A DNA stretch of 64,000 nucleotides from Cupriavidus pampae (lineage in GTDB: Bacteria; Pseudomonadota; Gammaproteobacteria; Burkholderiales; Burkholderiaceae): the NCBI RefSeq assembly GCF_914271485.1, contig NZ_CAJZAG010000011.1, positions 248,001 to 312,000 of the forward strand. The letters run 5' to 3'. A program made the position numbers and the translations under genes. The notes beneath the pieces are model-generated. The model was not told where the DNA came from and did not search any database. It saw nothing but the letters and a program-made list of their open reading frames with translations. Shown here one piece after another: positions 53,554 through 61,953 of the stretch (its first letter is position 1; each line of letters starts with the position of its first letter).

Positions 53554-53707
53554 ACAATAAAGATGGAGAATTTCGAACAATAAAGACCTAAAAACCGGAA
53601 ATTTCATCTAAATTTCAATTACTTATGAAACCGTCACTTGACGGACAACGCGCTCCCTTTTCGCCATGTCATCTTCCACTTCCAAGCTTTGAAGTTTGCA
53701 ATAAAGT
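53554..53707. repeat. Three TnsB-binding-site-like repeats at the transposon end
   Basis: ACAATAAAGA at 53554-53563 and 53577-53586 and GCAATAAAGT at 53698-53707. The Tn7 TnsB box is GACAATAAAGTCTTAAACTGA. Copies 1 and 2 are 23 bases apart, and copy 3 continues CGATAAATGAC, close to the Tn7 box. The last is flanked by a 9-bp inverted repeat (CCATGTCAT, 53664-53672; ATGACATGG, 53714-53722). Confidence 0.8.
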
Positions 53708-53822
53708 CGATAAATGACATGGTGCGCCACAAGTACGGGTACGCGATGCGCACGCCCGGTTGCGACTGCAATAGCGAACGTAAGTGCGTAGAGTTTTCCG
53801 CCGGCTACGTGGCGGGGAGCCA

Positions 53823-56306
53823 TTACTTCTTCGGCACGTCGATATTTCCGGTGAGACAACTACCCCTTGTGGCGCTTACTCCGACCGACCGCTTTGCAAG
53901 AGATGATGACTCGTCCCGCAGCATCTCAGCGAGGGATTTTGACTCGCCGCTGATTGTTCTGGCTCGATGCCGTTGAGCGGGCGCACCGCATTCCTCGGTC
54001 GGCTTGTCAGGAAGCTCCGGAATTCTTGCCCCCGCACAGTTCTCATCGAATCGCTCACGGATTTCGGCCTTCTGCAAACCTGCTCGGGCCTGCTTGTCGA
54101 CTAGCCCTTTTTCGCCAACCCAGTACTGATCCCGTGCCGTCCGGATGGATTGAAGCTCTTCCTTTGCCTCTGTCGTCAAGCCACTGTGAACACGGGCACG
54201 AACCTGCTTCTGCTTTTCGCATGTCGTTGCATAGGCCCAGTCATCCTGCATAGCCAGCCGCTCGATCAGATCCCGACCTTTCGGACAACGGTTCGCCGAG
54301 GCGACGTCTGGGGCCAGCAACTCCCATGTGTGTGGTCCACGTTCCCACCATATATAGTTGCCGTAGGGTTCCGGAACGACGGTGATCTTGATCTTCTGTC
54401 TCGGATGAGCACTGAGCTGCTCGCGCACATGCACCAGCAACTCGTCCGCGCCTTTTCGACCTATGTCCTCGCTCGGCGGATTTCCATACCATTGCGCCCC
54501 GACCTGAACGCGCCCCTTGCGCACGGTGACGATGCGGTGCTCCAGCAGAGAGGCGCGCAGATCTTCATCGTGTCTGCCATAGGCGGCGTCGCCACGCCGG
54601 AGAGACTGACGGTAGCGAAAAATCGATGCCCCGTTGGGCGCGACGCCGGCGAGGCGCATGGCTTCGGTCTGGCATAACGGTGAGCTGCGCCGCTTGAGGT
54701 TGGCGGCATTCATGGCCATGATGATCAGTCTCTCCAATGCCTTTGGCGTCGCATAAATTACGCGCGGTATCTTACCCTTGCGACGGGCTCTCCCCGTCGC
54801 GATCGTCTGCAGCGTGACAACGCTCGCCGCGTACGCTTGCAGGGAATTGATCACCAGCCGACGCACCTTCTCTGCATACCTGCATGCGCGGCTGGCCGCC
54901 CGGTTGAGGACCATGCCCTCCAGATTCGCCTTGATTCTCCCTACACCGCCCTCGACCGATCCCTTGTCTTGTGGCGCCCCGGCGCGGGCCAGCCATGGAT
55001 CGAGTTTGATGCCGGTGGCCGACCACTCCATGACCTTCCGCGACGCGCCCGGCCCTCTGTCGACATAGACCACATCCACGGCACCGGAAACGATTCCCGG
55101 ATAGGCTGCTGGGTCCAAGCCGAGGGTGCGGAGACGCTCGGCCTTGTCCATCAGAAGGTTGTAAATGCAGTATCGATAGGCGTCGCCGTTCTCCGCCTTG
55201 GCCGTCAGGTACCACCCTACATAGCACTCGCTGCCACGCGCCACCGCAAGAATGAGAACAGCCTCGCCGGCATGGACGCATGCCTTACGGAGAACATGAT
55301 CGGACGCGTCATCGGCCACCACCAGACGGACATTCGGGAAGCGTGCGCCGTCCAGATCGGCAATATCGAGCACATCCAAGGTGAGGTCTGAAGCATAACC
55401 ACCGGCGAGTCGCGAGACCTCGTCAGCCACAGCAGAAATCTCCGGCCGTTGCGCGATCATGCGGTCCTTGTGGTACACCACCTGCCGCTCCGACGGGATC
55501 TTGCGCGGATCCATCGGACGGCGGCCATCAGGGCTCCGTGAATCTGGCTCCCAACAGTGATCGGCGTAGAAGTGGTCAAGAAACACCCGGTTGTTGCGTA
55601 GCGCGAAAATGGCGTGGGGGCCGTCCTGCTCAATCACGGCATTGATCGCGTCGGCAAGCCGTTGGCGGTGCAACGGTGAAAACCGGTTGCCGAGTTCGGC
55701 GCGTTGCTGTCCCCGTTGCTGCCCGGCTGTTCGACGTCCTGGCTTCTTGGCTCGCGGGAACGTGCTCCTCGCAACGCCAGGGGCGCCGCACCGGTGCGTC
55801 TGAGGCAGCAGTGCCCGCTTTGTCGCGCCGAATCGCAGAAAACTCGCCAGGCATCGCTCCACAACACCATAGGGGGCACCCACCCGGCTGCGCTGGGCTG
55901 CCACGATCTGCAATCGCCACGTCGCATCCGTGTAGAGATCGGACAGTTGATGCCCTGCCAACAGATCCGCATCGGCCCATTCCGCGTCGACCATGCTCCG
56001 CACGATTCGCCAGCGAGCCTCCCAATCCCTCTCCACGCGCGGCGCCAAGGGCGTCTTCGGCCCCGCTAGCAGACAGGGGTCGGAGACCACCCGCACGGCG
56101 TCTTCCGGCAGGGCGGCCAGCGCGTTGAGGGTCTTGACGACGAACATCCTGTCCAAGGCTACCCCGCGATACTCGAGATCGAAGAATGCCATCACGCCCT
56201 GTCTTCGGTCGAAGTGGAGAAACCGATAGGTGCCTACCCGGCCTGGCCGAAACTCGGCGCGCACCACAGTCGCAAACGCATCGTAGGGACAGGGTTCAAC
56301 GATCAC
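53823..56306 (-). CDS. tnsB: TnsB-family DDE transposase, first catalytic Asp apparently lost
   Basis: 827 residues (Tn7 TnsB is about 702). The N-terminal half carries the family's LLPQTHRCGAPGVAR and KKPGRRT signatures and PSERQVVYH near 271. D2 is Asp416 in YVDRGPG and E is Glu452 in DKGSVEGG, 36 residues apart, against 35 in Tn7 (D361, E396). D1 should lie 88 before D2, near residue 328, in GARF-PNVRLVVAD where relatives have GARF-EIDATVAD; here it is Arg or Leu. Likewise the following GRPxLxxxID-S-R block reads GEAVLILAVARGSE. Asp307 does not fit the spacing. TnsB would bind the end boxes and join DNA; this copy may only bind. Confidence 0.82.
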   Translation of the reverse strand: MIVEPCPYDAFATVVRAEFRPGRVGTYRFLHFDRRQGVMAFFDLEYRGVALDRMFVVKTLNALAALPEDAVRVVSDPCLLAGPKTPLAPRVERDWEARWRIVRSMVDAEWADADLLAGHQLSDLYTDATWRLQIVAAQRSRVGAPYGVVERCLASFLRFGATKRALLPQTHRCGAPGVARSTFPRAKKPGRRTAGQQRGQQRAELGNRFSPLHRQRLADAINAVIEQDGPHAIFALRNNRVFLDHFYADHCWEPDSRSPDGRRPMDPRKIPSERQVVYHKDRMIAQRPEISAVADEVSRLAGGYASDLTLDVLDIADLDGARFPNVRLVVADDASDHVLRKACVHAGEAVLILAVARGSECYVGWYLTAKAENGDAYRYCIYNLLMDKAERLRTLGLDPAAYPGIVSGAVDVVYVDRGPGASRKVMEWSATGIKLDPWLARAGAPQDKGSVEGGVGRIKANLEGMVLNRAASRACRYAEKVRRLVINSLQAYAASVVTLQTIATGRARRKGKIPRVIYATPKALERLIIMAMNAANLKRRSSPLCQTEAMRLAGVAPNGASIFRYRQSLRRGDAAYGRHDEDLRASLLEHRIVTVRKGRVQVGAQWYGNPPSEDIGRKGADELLVHVREQLSAHPRQKIKITVVPEPYGNYIWWERGPHTWELLAPDVASANRCPKGRDLIERLAMQDDWAYATTCEKQKQVRARVHSGLTTEAKEELQSIRTARDQYWVGEKGLVDKQARAGLQKAEIRERFDENCAGARIPELPDKPTEECGAPAQRHRARTISGESKSLAEMLRDESSSLAKRSVGVSATRGSCLTGNIDVPKK

Positions 56307-57072
56307 AACAGTCTCCCCTACTGCGCAACACGAGCGAACAGGACGGCCTTAGTGCAAACGCATCGTCGAGGGTGAGTTGGCCGAAGGCCAGTGCCGCGGC
56401 GAGCAGTCGGTACAGATGATTGCAGTCGGCATGCCGCTGGCGCGCCAGTCTCCGCAGGCGCGCATCGAGCGTGCCCTGTGCGTGGCTGCGCGATAACTGA
56501 TACGCGAAGTCTTCCGCCTCCGCCTCCAGCTCCCGGATGTCACTGCCGCGCACCCACTGGTAGCACTGCGCCGCGTTGTGGATCTCCATCTGGGAGAACT
56601 GCTCCATGCGAATCCGTTCCATTGTCGCACTGGCCTGCTCCAGCATTGGCGCCGCGGCCTCCAGCTTCGCCTGACTCAGAAACATGGCATGCAAATGATA
56701 GGTCTGCGGATTCTCCCGGAGCACCACCGTCAGCATGCGGTCCACGATCACGCACGGCGGCGTAGTGCGACACTCTGCTGTGGTCTGCCTGGGTCGGATC
56801 AGCGGATAGAAGCAGCGCGTCTCAAGGATGTAAGGGTTCATTTTGAGCAGGAAATCGAGGGCGAGCAGCTTCCTACCAAGAAACACGAACGGCTGGCCCC
56901 CCTTCAAGTCTTGGGTTTTTCCTGCGCAGCAATATCGACGCCGATGAAGCGGTGCAAACAGATCGTGCCGATACTCGCCCCCCATGACGACACCAAAGCG
57001 ATCCCGCGCCGGTAATCGCAGTAAAGGATGGCACACGCACACACTGGGGAGTGAGCGGTAGGTCAGGATCAT
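56296..57072 (-). CDS. tnsA: TnsA-like protein lacking the nuclease residues
   Basis: 258 residues, near TnsA length (273). The region aligned by FYPLIR to Tn7 QFPLLP has Leu where Glu63 should be (LLALDFLL, about residue 70). The segment matching STDFLVD is TTPPCVI, so Asp114 is Pro. The segment matching IQVKP is VVLREN, so Lys132 is Arg. All three residues needed for 5'-end cleavage are missing. The remaining helical part (about residues 125-250) resembles the TnsC-binding domain. The gene is 12 bases after tniQ and overlaps tnsB by 11. It may be structural. Confidence 0.65.
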   Translation of the reverse strand: MILTYRSLPSVCVCHPLLRLPARDRFGVVMGGEYRHDLFAPLHRRRYCCAGKTQDLKGGQPFVFLGRKLLALDFLLKMNPYILETRCFYPLIRPRQTTAECRTTPPCVIVDRMLTVVLRENPQTYHLHAMFLSQAKLEAAAPMLEQASATMERIRMEQFSQMEIHNAAQCYQWVRGSDIRELEAEAEDFAYQLSRSHAQGTLDARLRRLARQRHADCNHLYRLLAAALAFGQLTLDDAFALRPSCSLVLRSRGDCCDR

Positions 57073-57084
57073 GATGACTCCGAT

Positions 57085-58713
57085 TCATGCGGAATGACTT
57101 GGGCGCCAACGAGCTGGACGGATTGGCGACCTAGTCTTGTTTGCCCGTTGGATCGCCCGTGCAATGCGCGTCGAGGCGTATTCCCAGGTCTTCAGGACAT
57201 GCTGGGAGATGCCAATCCTGCGGCACAGCTCGGCGCGCGAATAGGGCGGGCCCTCCGCGCGAGCCTCCATGTCCCGGATCGCACTACGCACGCGGGCCAA
57301 CGCGGCGGCGGGGCTGCCCGGCGTGGGTAACACCGAACGGTGCCAGCCGCGCGCGGGACAGTACGAGCGGGGCTGCGCCATCAACCATTCTTGGTCGTGA
57401 CGCCACAACCAGGCATACGCCTGCGGTTCGCGCTTGCGCAGCGCATTGGGCGATGCCTGCGGATATTTCGCACGTAGGGCTTGCCAGATTTGCCGCGCCC
57501 GCACACGCAGACGGGCATGCCGCTGTGTTGCCACAACACCCCAAAGCGCAAGTCGCGCAACGAGGCGGTACACCGTCGACGCGTTGACGTGGCAAAGCCG
57601 CGCTGCCTGCTTGCAGGAGCACCCGGCATGCAGCAGCATCGGCACGTCTGTAAGGCCGTAGCGCTCCCTGCCATCCACCGGCAACCTGTCCGATTTGCCT
57701 TGTGCGGACCAACTCTTGTGCGCGACCGGCGGCGCCTTCTGCCGTCTGGCAACCGTCGAAAATATCGCGAGCGTGGAGTCACCGGCAGCGCGGAGAAAGC
57801 CAAGGAGTACGACAAGAAGCACGGGATGCAAGGTCTCGTCGCCGCCTTGGCGAATCCAGTGCAGGACAGCACTGGCGGTCCGTGGCCGCCCTAACGCGCG
57901 ACACAGGGCCAGATCCTCAATGTAAGCATCAGCGTAGGCGGCATAGTGTCGCGCGAACGCGGCGGTACGAAACGTTCCGTCCGGTCGTCGCAGGCCGCAC
58001 TCCGTCAGTTGCGCGGCGAACGCATGGCTGGCGCCCTCGACGGAGCGTCCCAGCTCGCAGATGGTTACCGTGTCCTTGGCGAAGGCAATCGCCCGCACCG
58101 ATGCCGGCTGTGGCACCCATTGATGCTCATCGGGGCCGCGCGCTGCCACGTTCGTGCGCAACTGCACGCCATGCCGCCAGCATGCTCGCACCATGGGGGC
58201 CATGTGTGGCCAGACGAGGGCATCGATGCCCAAGGTTTGCCAGCTTTGCGCCGCACAGACCGGGCATGTTTTTCGGCCCGGCGGGTTCCTCACCATCCAA
58301 GGCGCCCATGGCGGGGAGCGGAAGCGCGCCTCGCCGTGGATAGCACGCCGGCGCAGTGCCTCCCGACCAGGTGGCATGTATTGATATTGGCAGTAGGGAA
58401 CCAGAGTCCGCGCGAGCAGTTGCTCGCTGCTGCCGTAATATCCGTCGCCACACGCACTGAGCAGCGCCAGAGGCCAGGATACCGTATCGTAGGCGATTTC
58501 GGATCGGGCGGTGCGCCCGCCCAACCTGACGCGCGGCGCCGTACCAAACAGCGAGTCCGCAATGCTGCTCGCCGCCTCGAACCTATCTCTCGGCGTCAAG
58601 GCGCCAACCGCCTGCAACACGGATTGACGGCTTGCCTGCAGGCCCTCACCGGTGGCGCCGCGAAACTGGTCCGACGCCGGGCCGATCAGTGCCTTCGTAG
58701 TGACGGTCATCAT
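57085..58713 (-). CDS. tniQ: TniQ/TnsD-family target-selection protein 2
   Basis: 542 residues. The TniQ zinc motif is intact: Cys150, Cys153 (CPVC) and Cys178, His181 (CWRHG). The N-terminal SSIADSLFG and VSWPLALLSACGDGYYG blocks match its neighbour. The C-terminal part has an HTH-like AARLCHVNASTVYRLVARL and TnsD-like PNALRKREPQAYAWLWRHDQEWL, then a second HTH-like RAELCRRIGISQHVLKTWEY. TnsD-type proteins bind a specific chromosomal target and recruit TnsC. Its ATG overlaps the stop of the other tniQ (ATGA). Confidence 0.85.
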   Translation of the reverse strand: MMTVTTKALIGPASDQFRGATGEGLQASRQSVLQAVGALTPRDRFEAASSIADSLFGTAPRVRLGGRTARSEIAYDTVSWPLALLSACGDGYYGSSEQLLARTLVPYCQYQYMPPGREALRRRAIHGEARFRSPPWAPWMVRNPPGRKTCPVCAAQSWQTLGIDALVWPHMAPMVRACWRHGVQLRTNVAARGPDEHQWVPQPASVRAIAFAKDTVTICELGRSVEGASHAFAAQLTECGLRRPDGTFRTAAFARHYAAYADAYIEDLALCRALGRPRTASAVLHWIRQGGDETLHPVLLVVLLGFLRAAGDSTLAIFSTVARRQKAPPVAHKSWSAQGKSDRLPVDGRERYGLTDVPMLLHAGCSCKQAARLCHVNASTVYRLVARLALWGVVATQRHARLRVRARQIWQALRAKYPQASPNALRKREPQAYAWLWRHDQEWLMAQPRSYCPARGWHRSVLPTPGSPAAALARVRSAIRDMEARAEGPPYSRAELCRRIGISQHVLKTWEYASTRIARAIQRANKTRSPIRPARWRPSHSA

Positions 58714-60149
58714 GATGTCTCGCCATTTCGCCGCGCGAGGCGCCTGGATCGGACCAACACTAGCGCGTAGCGGATCTTGGCGACCTCGGAGTCGACCGAC
58801 GACCGCCGCCGCTCACGGTCGGTCGGCTTGGCAGGCCTGGCGCGCGCATCCTGCGGCCGCTCGCCCGATGCGGCAATGTGGCCGCGCGCTTCCCGGCATC
58901 TAGCATCGGCGGCCGCGCGGGCAACCTCAAGCCGGTGCAGTTGCCGCTGCCACCAGGCGGGATCTTCCTTCGCCAGCCATTTGCACAGGTTGGGCTCCTG
59001 CTTTCCGAGGAAGTTCGCGGTCGCGACCGGATGGGCCTCCGCAAGCCGCAGAAACGTCTCACGTGCCGAACGTCTGAGGAAGCGCCATCTCGCCTTGCGG
59101 TAGTACCTGGCTGGCTCTCGATAAAGCCGGCTTCTCGCCGCCACCAGGGAAATGCCGCACCGGTTTGCCACTTCCCGGGGCGAGCACCCCCTGGCCACCA
59201 GGTCTGCAAGAGCGGACTGACCGCCGTCCCAGGTCCCCACGTCCGGCTCGATGGTCCAGCAACACCATCGGGGAATTCTTGAGAGGCGTCCCGCCTGGTT
59301 CCTACGGACGGCGGCCTTCTCAAGCGTCTGGAAGAATCCCTGCACGGCGACCAGGTACACCGGGTTGATCGCCAGTCCGGCGCGCGCGCCGCGCGCAGCG
59401 GCCTCTACAAAATGGGCAATCTGGGTCGCCGCCCCCGGACTCGTGCAGACCTCCCGAAACGTCGGGTTTGCAAAATGGGCAATCCCGAACTCGCGATAGT
59501 GCTGTGTGAACAAGCGAGTACGAAACGTGGCACGGCCATTGAGGTAGCCTGCATCACGAAAGGCTTGCACCCACTGTGGCGTGGCGTTTGCGATGTCCAT
59601 GCCCATCGCACAGACCGCGACGGCGTTGCGGGCGAAGGCCACCTGGTCGGGCGTTGCGTCGCGCGCCGGTGGCAAGACACCAGGCACCACCTGCGCTTGC
59701 CGCTGCGACAGGAGCAGACCGTGTCGCCAGCACGCTTCGACCAATGGAGCCTGATGGGGCCAAAGCCAGCCCATGATGCCCAAGTCGTGCCACGACTGGA
59801 CGGCACAGGCGGGGCAGATTTTGACGGGGCGCCATAGAAAGCCATGGCTCATGGCCTGGTCGCGCAGCGCCCAGGCCCCCGTGATCGCTCGCTCACATAG
59901 CGCCCGACGCAGGCGGGGCGGCAATCCAATCAGACAGTACCCGACGAGTGAGCGCTCCTTCAGAAGCGTCTGCACGTCGCCATAGTAACCATTGCCATAG
60001 GCGGCCACGGCCTGGAGAGGCCAGCTCACCGTCCCGCACGCCATCCACGCTCTTTGACGTGACGGACGCTCGCCGAAAAGGCTATCGGCGAGGCTCGCCG
60101 CCGATTCCCAAGGCAGGCGCGGCGTCAGGGCTAGCAGATCAGACGGCAT
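58710..60149 (-). CDS. tniQ: TniQ/TnsD-family target-selection protein 1
   Basis: 479 residues from ATG 60149 (GTGGAG upstream; the longer frame to 60239 lies within tnsC). The zinc motif is intact: Cys112, Cys115 (CPAC), Cys140, His143 (CWRHG), and the N-terminus shares SAASLADSLFG and VSWPLQAVAAYGNGYYG with TniQ2. The C-terminal body has HTH-like VANRCGISLVAARSRL and ANFLGKQEPNLCKWLAKEDPAWW. Overlap with tnsC is 11 bases. Two TnsD-size TniQ proteins side by side suggest two target classes or a heterodimer. Confidence 0.85.
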   Translation of the reverse strand: MPSDLLALTPRLPWESAASLADSLFGERPSRQRAWMACGTVSWPLQAVAAYGNGYYGDVQTLLKERSLVGYCLIGLPPRLRRALCERAITGAWALRDQAMSHGFLWRPVKICPACAVQSWHDLGIMGWLWPHQAPLVEACWRHGLLLSQRQAQVVPGVLPPARDATPDQVAFARNAVAVCAMGMDIANATPQWVQAFRDAGYLNGRATFRTRLFTQHYREFGIAHFANPTFREVCTSPGAATQIAHFVEAAARGARAGLAINPVYLVAVQGFFQTLEKAAVRRNQAGRLSRIPRWCCWTIEPDVGTWDGGQSALADLVARGCSPREVANRCGISLVAARSRLYREPARYYRKARWRFLRRSARETFLRLAEAHPVATANFLGKQEPNLCKWLAKEDPAWWQRQLHRLEVARAAADARCREARGHIAASGERPQDARARPAKPTDRERRRSSVDSEVAKIRYALVLVRSRRLARRNGETS

Positions 60150-61452
60150 GACGGGCTCCACGGCTGTGCGTCCGTGCGAGCGCAGGCTTGACCTTGATAT
60201 CCAGTGGCAACCAGTCGCGTAGCGCGGCAGTGACCTCACTCGCCTCGAAATCCGGGCGATTCCATAGGGCGAGGTACTGGATCACTCCGCGCCACGCTGT
60301 CGTCACCAATGACTCGTCGACGACTGTACTCGGATGCCTTCCCCGGTACCGCGGATCGTGCAAGCGGCGATTGAGCTCGCTGAACAGCAGTTGCAGAAAC
60401 AGCCTCTGCCCATGGGCCTTCGAGACCAGCATCTCGAGTTGTGCAGGGAGTGCCTCTGTTCGATCCAGAACCGCCCAGTAGCGCTCGGCCAACGCCCGAT
60501 GATCCTGCCGGTCGTAGCCTGCCACCTCGAGCGTGGCCTGCGGGGTCAGGTGCCGAAGCATGGTCCCAATGGCTCCCTGCTGCAGCGCGCCAGTTGTGAA
60601 CAGGGCGACGACGATGCCTGCCTCAGCGATGCGGGCCACGGCTGCGGCAAATTCCGGGAAGTGCCAAACCGTCGCATGATGCGAGTTCAGCCCAACGACT
60701 GCAAGGGCCCCAGTATGCAACTGGGCCAGCAGTTGCAGAGCATGCTCGAGATACGATTCCTTCCGCCGAAGGCCCTTGCTCTCCAGTTCCAGTAGCGAGG
60801 AGCCCAGCACCGCGTCAATGGCACCGAGGATGGCAAAGTAGAAAGCGCGCTCCGTCGGCCGGCTGGGCATGCGTACGATGAGCAGCGGCACCTGAAGAAT
60901 CCGCACGGGCGTTTCGATCGGGCAACCGCCGCGGTCGTACTCCAGCACGCTATCGTGCTGAAGAACCGGCCCCAACAGGGAGCGCAGCGCGTACACCAAC
61001 TTGTCCGCCTGCATGCTTTGCGGTGCGCTCACGACCCAGATGCGGCGGTCCGGCGCCGCATTGATCTGCGTGAGCAACGCCGCGCTGTCGAATTGTGCGC
61101 AGTAGACGGCGCGTGTGCGATGCTGATTGACCTGCACCAAGCAATTGCCTTTGGCTTGCGTCTGCGCTTCGATTTCGTCTAACAGATGCAGTGCAATTTC
61201 CACGTCTGCGCCAGTCGGCAGGAAAACGGCCCGCAAGGCCAGTTCAATGCCAAGGCGCCGCGTCCGCGCCACGGGTTGTGCAGGATCGGGGGCCAAGCAG
61301 TGCGCACGACTGAGTCGATCGACGAACTTCGCAAGCGAAGCCGGCGCGGGCGGCAGGGCCTGCACAAGAAAACTACCGGTCCCCGTCGACGACTTCACAT
61401 GCTTGATAGACATGCCTGGCTGACGGGCATGCGGACTGGGCACAATGCGCAT
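60139..61452 (-). CDS. tnsC: TnsC-like AAA+-fold protein without Walker A or B residues
   Basis: About 437 residues from ATG 61452 (GGGGGGA upstream; GTG 61464 is possible). The fold is recognisable from VPLLIVRMPSRPTERAFYFAILGAIDAVLGSS, and from GQRLFLQLLFSELNRRL near residue 350. The P-loop position reads APQSMQADKL (143-152) instead of GPxGxGKTTL, so the Lys-Thr pair is gone. Walker B reads LAVVGLNSHH instead of hhhhDEhQ (249-258), so Asp-Glu is gone. The sensor GT is TTG. TnsC normally uses ATP to signal a target to TnsAB. The frame is intact from start to stop. Confidence 0.72.
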   Translation of the reverse strand: MRIVPSPHARQPGMSIKHVKSSTGTGSFLVQALPPAPASLAKFVDRLSRAHCLAPDPAQPVARTRRLGIELALRAVFLPTGADVEIALHLLDEIEAQTQAKGNCLVQVNQHRTRAVYCAQFDSAALLTQINAAPDRRIWVVSAPQSMQADKLVYALRSLLGPVLQHDSVLEYDRGGCPIETPVRILQVPLLIVRMPSRPTERAFYFAILGAIDAVLGSSLLELESKGLRRKESYLEHALQLLAQLHTGALAVVGLNSHHATVWHFPEFAAAVARIAEAGIVVALFTTGALQQGAIGTMLRHLTPQATLEVAGYDRQDHRALAERYWAVLDRTEALPAQLEMLVSKAHGQRLFLQLLFSELNRRLHDPRYRGRHPSTVVDESLVTTAWRGVIQYLALWNRPDFEASEVTAALRDWLPLDIKVKPALARTHSRGARHAV

Positions 61453-61953
61453 GATTCCCCCCACGAAGGAAAGTTTTCATCACATTGCACGTCGCGGGAC
61501 AACACCCTCCTTGACCTAACGCCACCCCTGTCCAATACTGAGGCTGCTAGGCACCCGCTTTGGACATTGGGCCGTATAGGGATTTTCCCGCTACGCGCAC
61601 TGCACCGAATGAAAACCGTACCCGCCAGTTCCAGCTGGCCGGTGCGGTTTTTTTCATTGGCACACCATTCCGGTCCAGCATAGTCCGCAATGCGCGTGTG
61701 TTCAAATCGCCAGCGATTATTCACTAGCCGCCTGCAGACTGGGGTTGGCGGAATTTTTAAATATTTTCGCCCTCGCTGCGATGCAACCGGCGCACGGCCG
61801 CATCGATTATCTTTCGATATTTACCAATACTCCGAAATATATAGATGGGGATTTTCGGATCATTTTCCCATGCGTCATGAAGACGCCGGCCCTTGGCAAC
61901 TCGGGCCATCGCGACGCTGCGCGCCCGAAGGCGGATGACACCGATGCGATAGC
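61453..61953. other. Intergenic region (501 bp) between tnsC and the recombinase
   Basis: It holds a near-perfect hairpin at 61608-61658 (AATGAAA-ACCG-ACC-GCCAG paired with CTGGCCGGTGCGGTTTTTTTCATT) that looks like a terminator, and a short inverted repeat CCGAAAT/ATTTTCGG at 61833-61859 in an AT-rich stretch. No TnsB boxes are visible here, so this is not the other transposon end. It must also contain the tnsC promoter. Confidence 0.6.
61608..61658. terminator. Near-palindromic hairpin with T-run, probably bidirectional terminator
   Basis: Imperfect 18-21 bp stem with T7 on the plus side and an A4 run on the other. It separates the recombinase from the tns operon, both on the minus strand. 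Confidence 0.7.

Noticed and set aside
55370..55420. Asp307 of TnsB as the first catalytic Asp (YASDLTLDV)
   Set aside because: It is 109 residues before Asp416 instead of the 88 in Tn7, and the GARF landmark that should precede D1 lies downstream of it. Kept as the main way the dead-TnsB claim could be wrong.
61000..61060. A frameshift hiding a normal Walker A in tnsC
   Set aside because: No other frame here restores GxxGxGK[ST], and the present frame aligns on both sides.
61480..61953. The second transposon end between tnsC and the recombinase
   Set aside because: No ACAATAAAG-type boxes and no CACA terminus with TTGAA were found.
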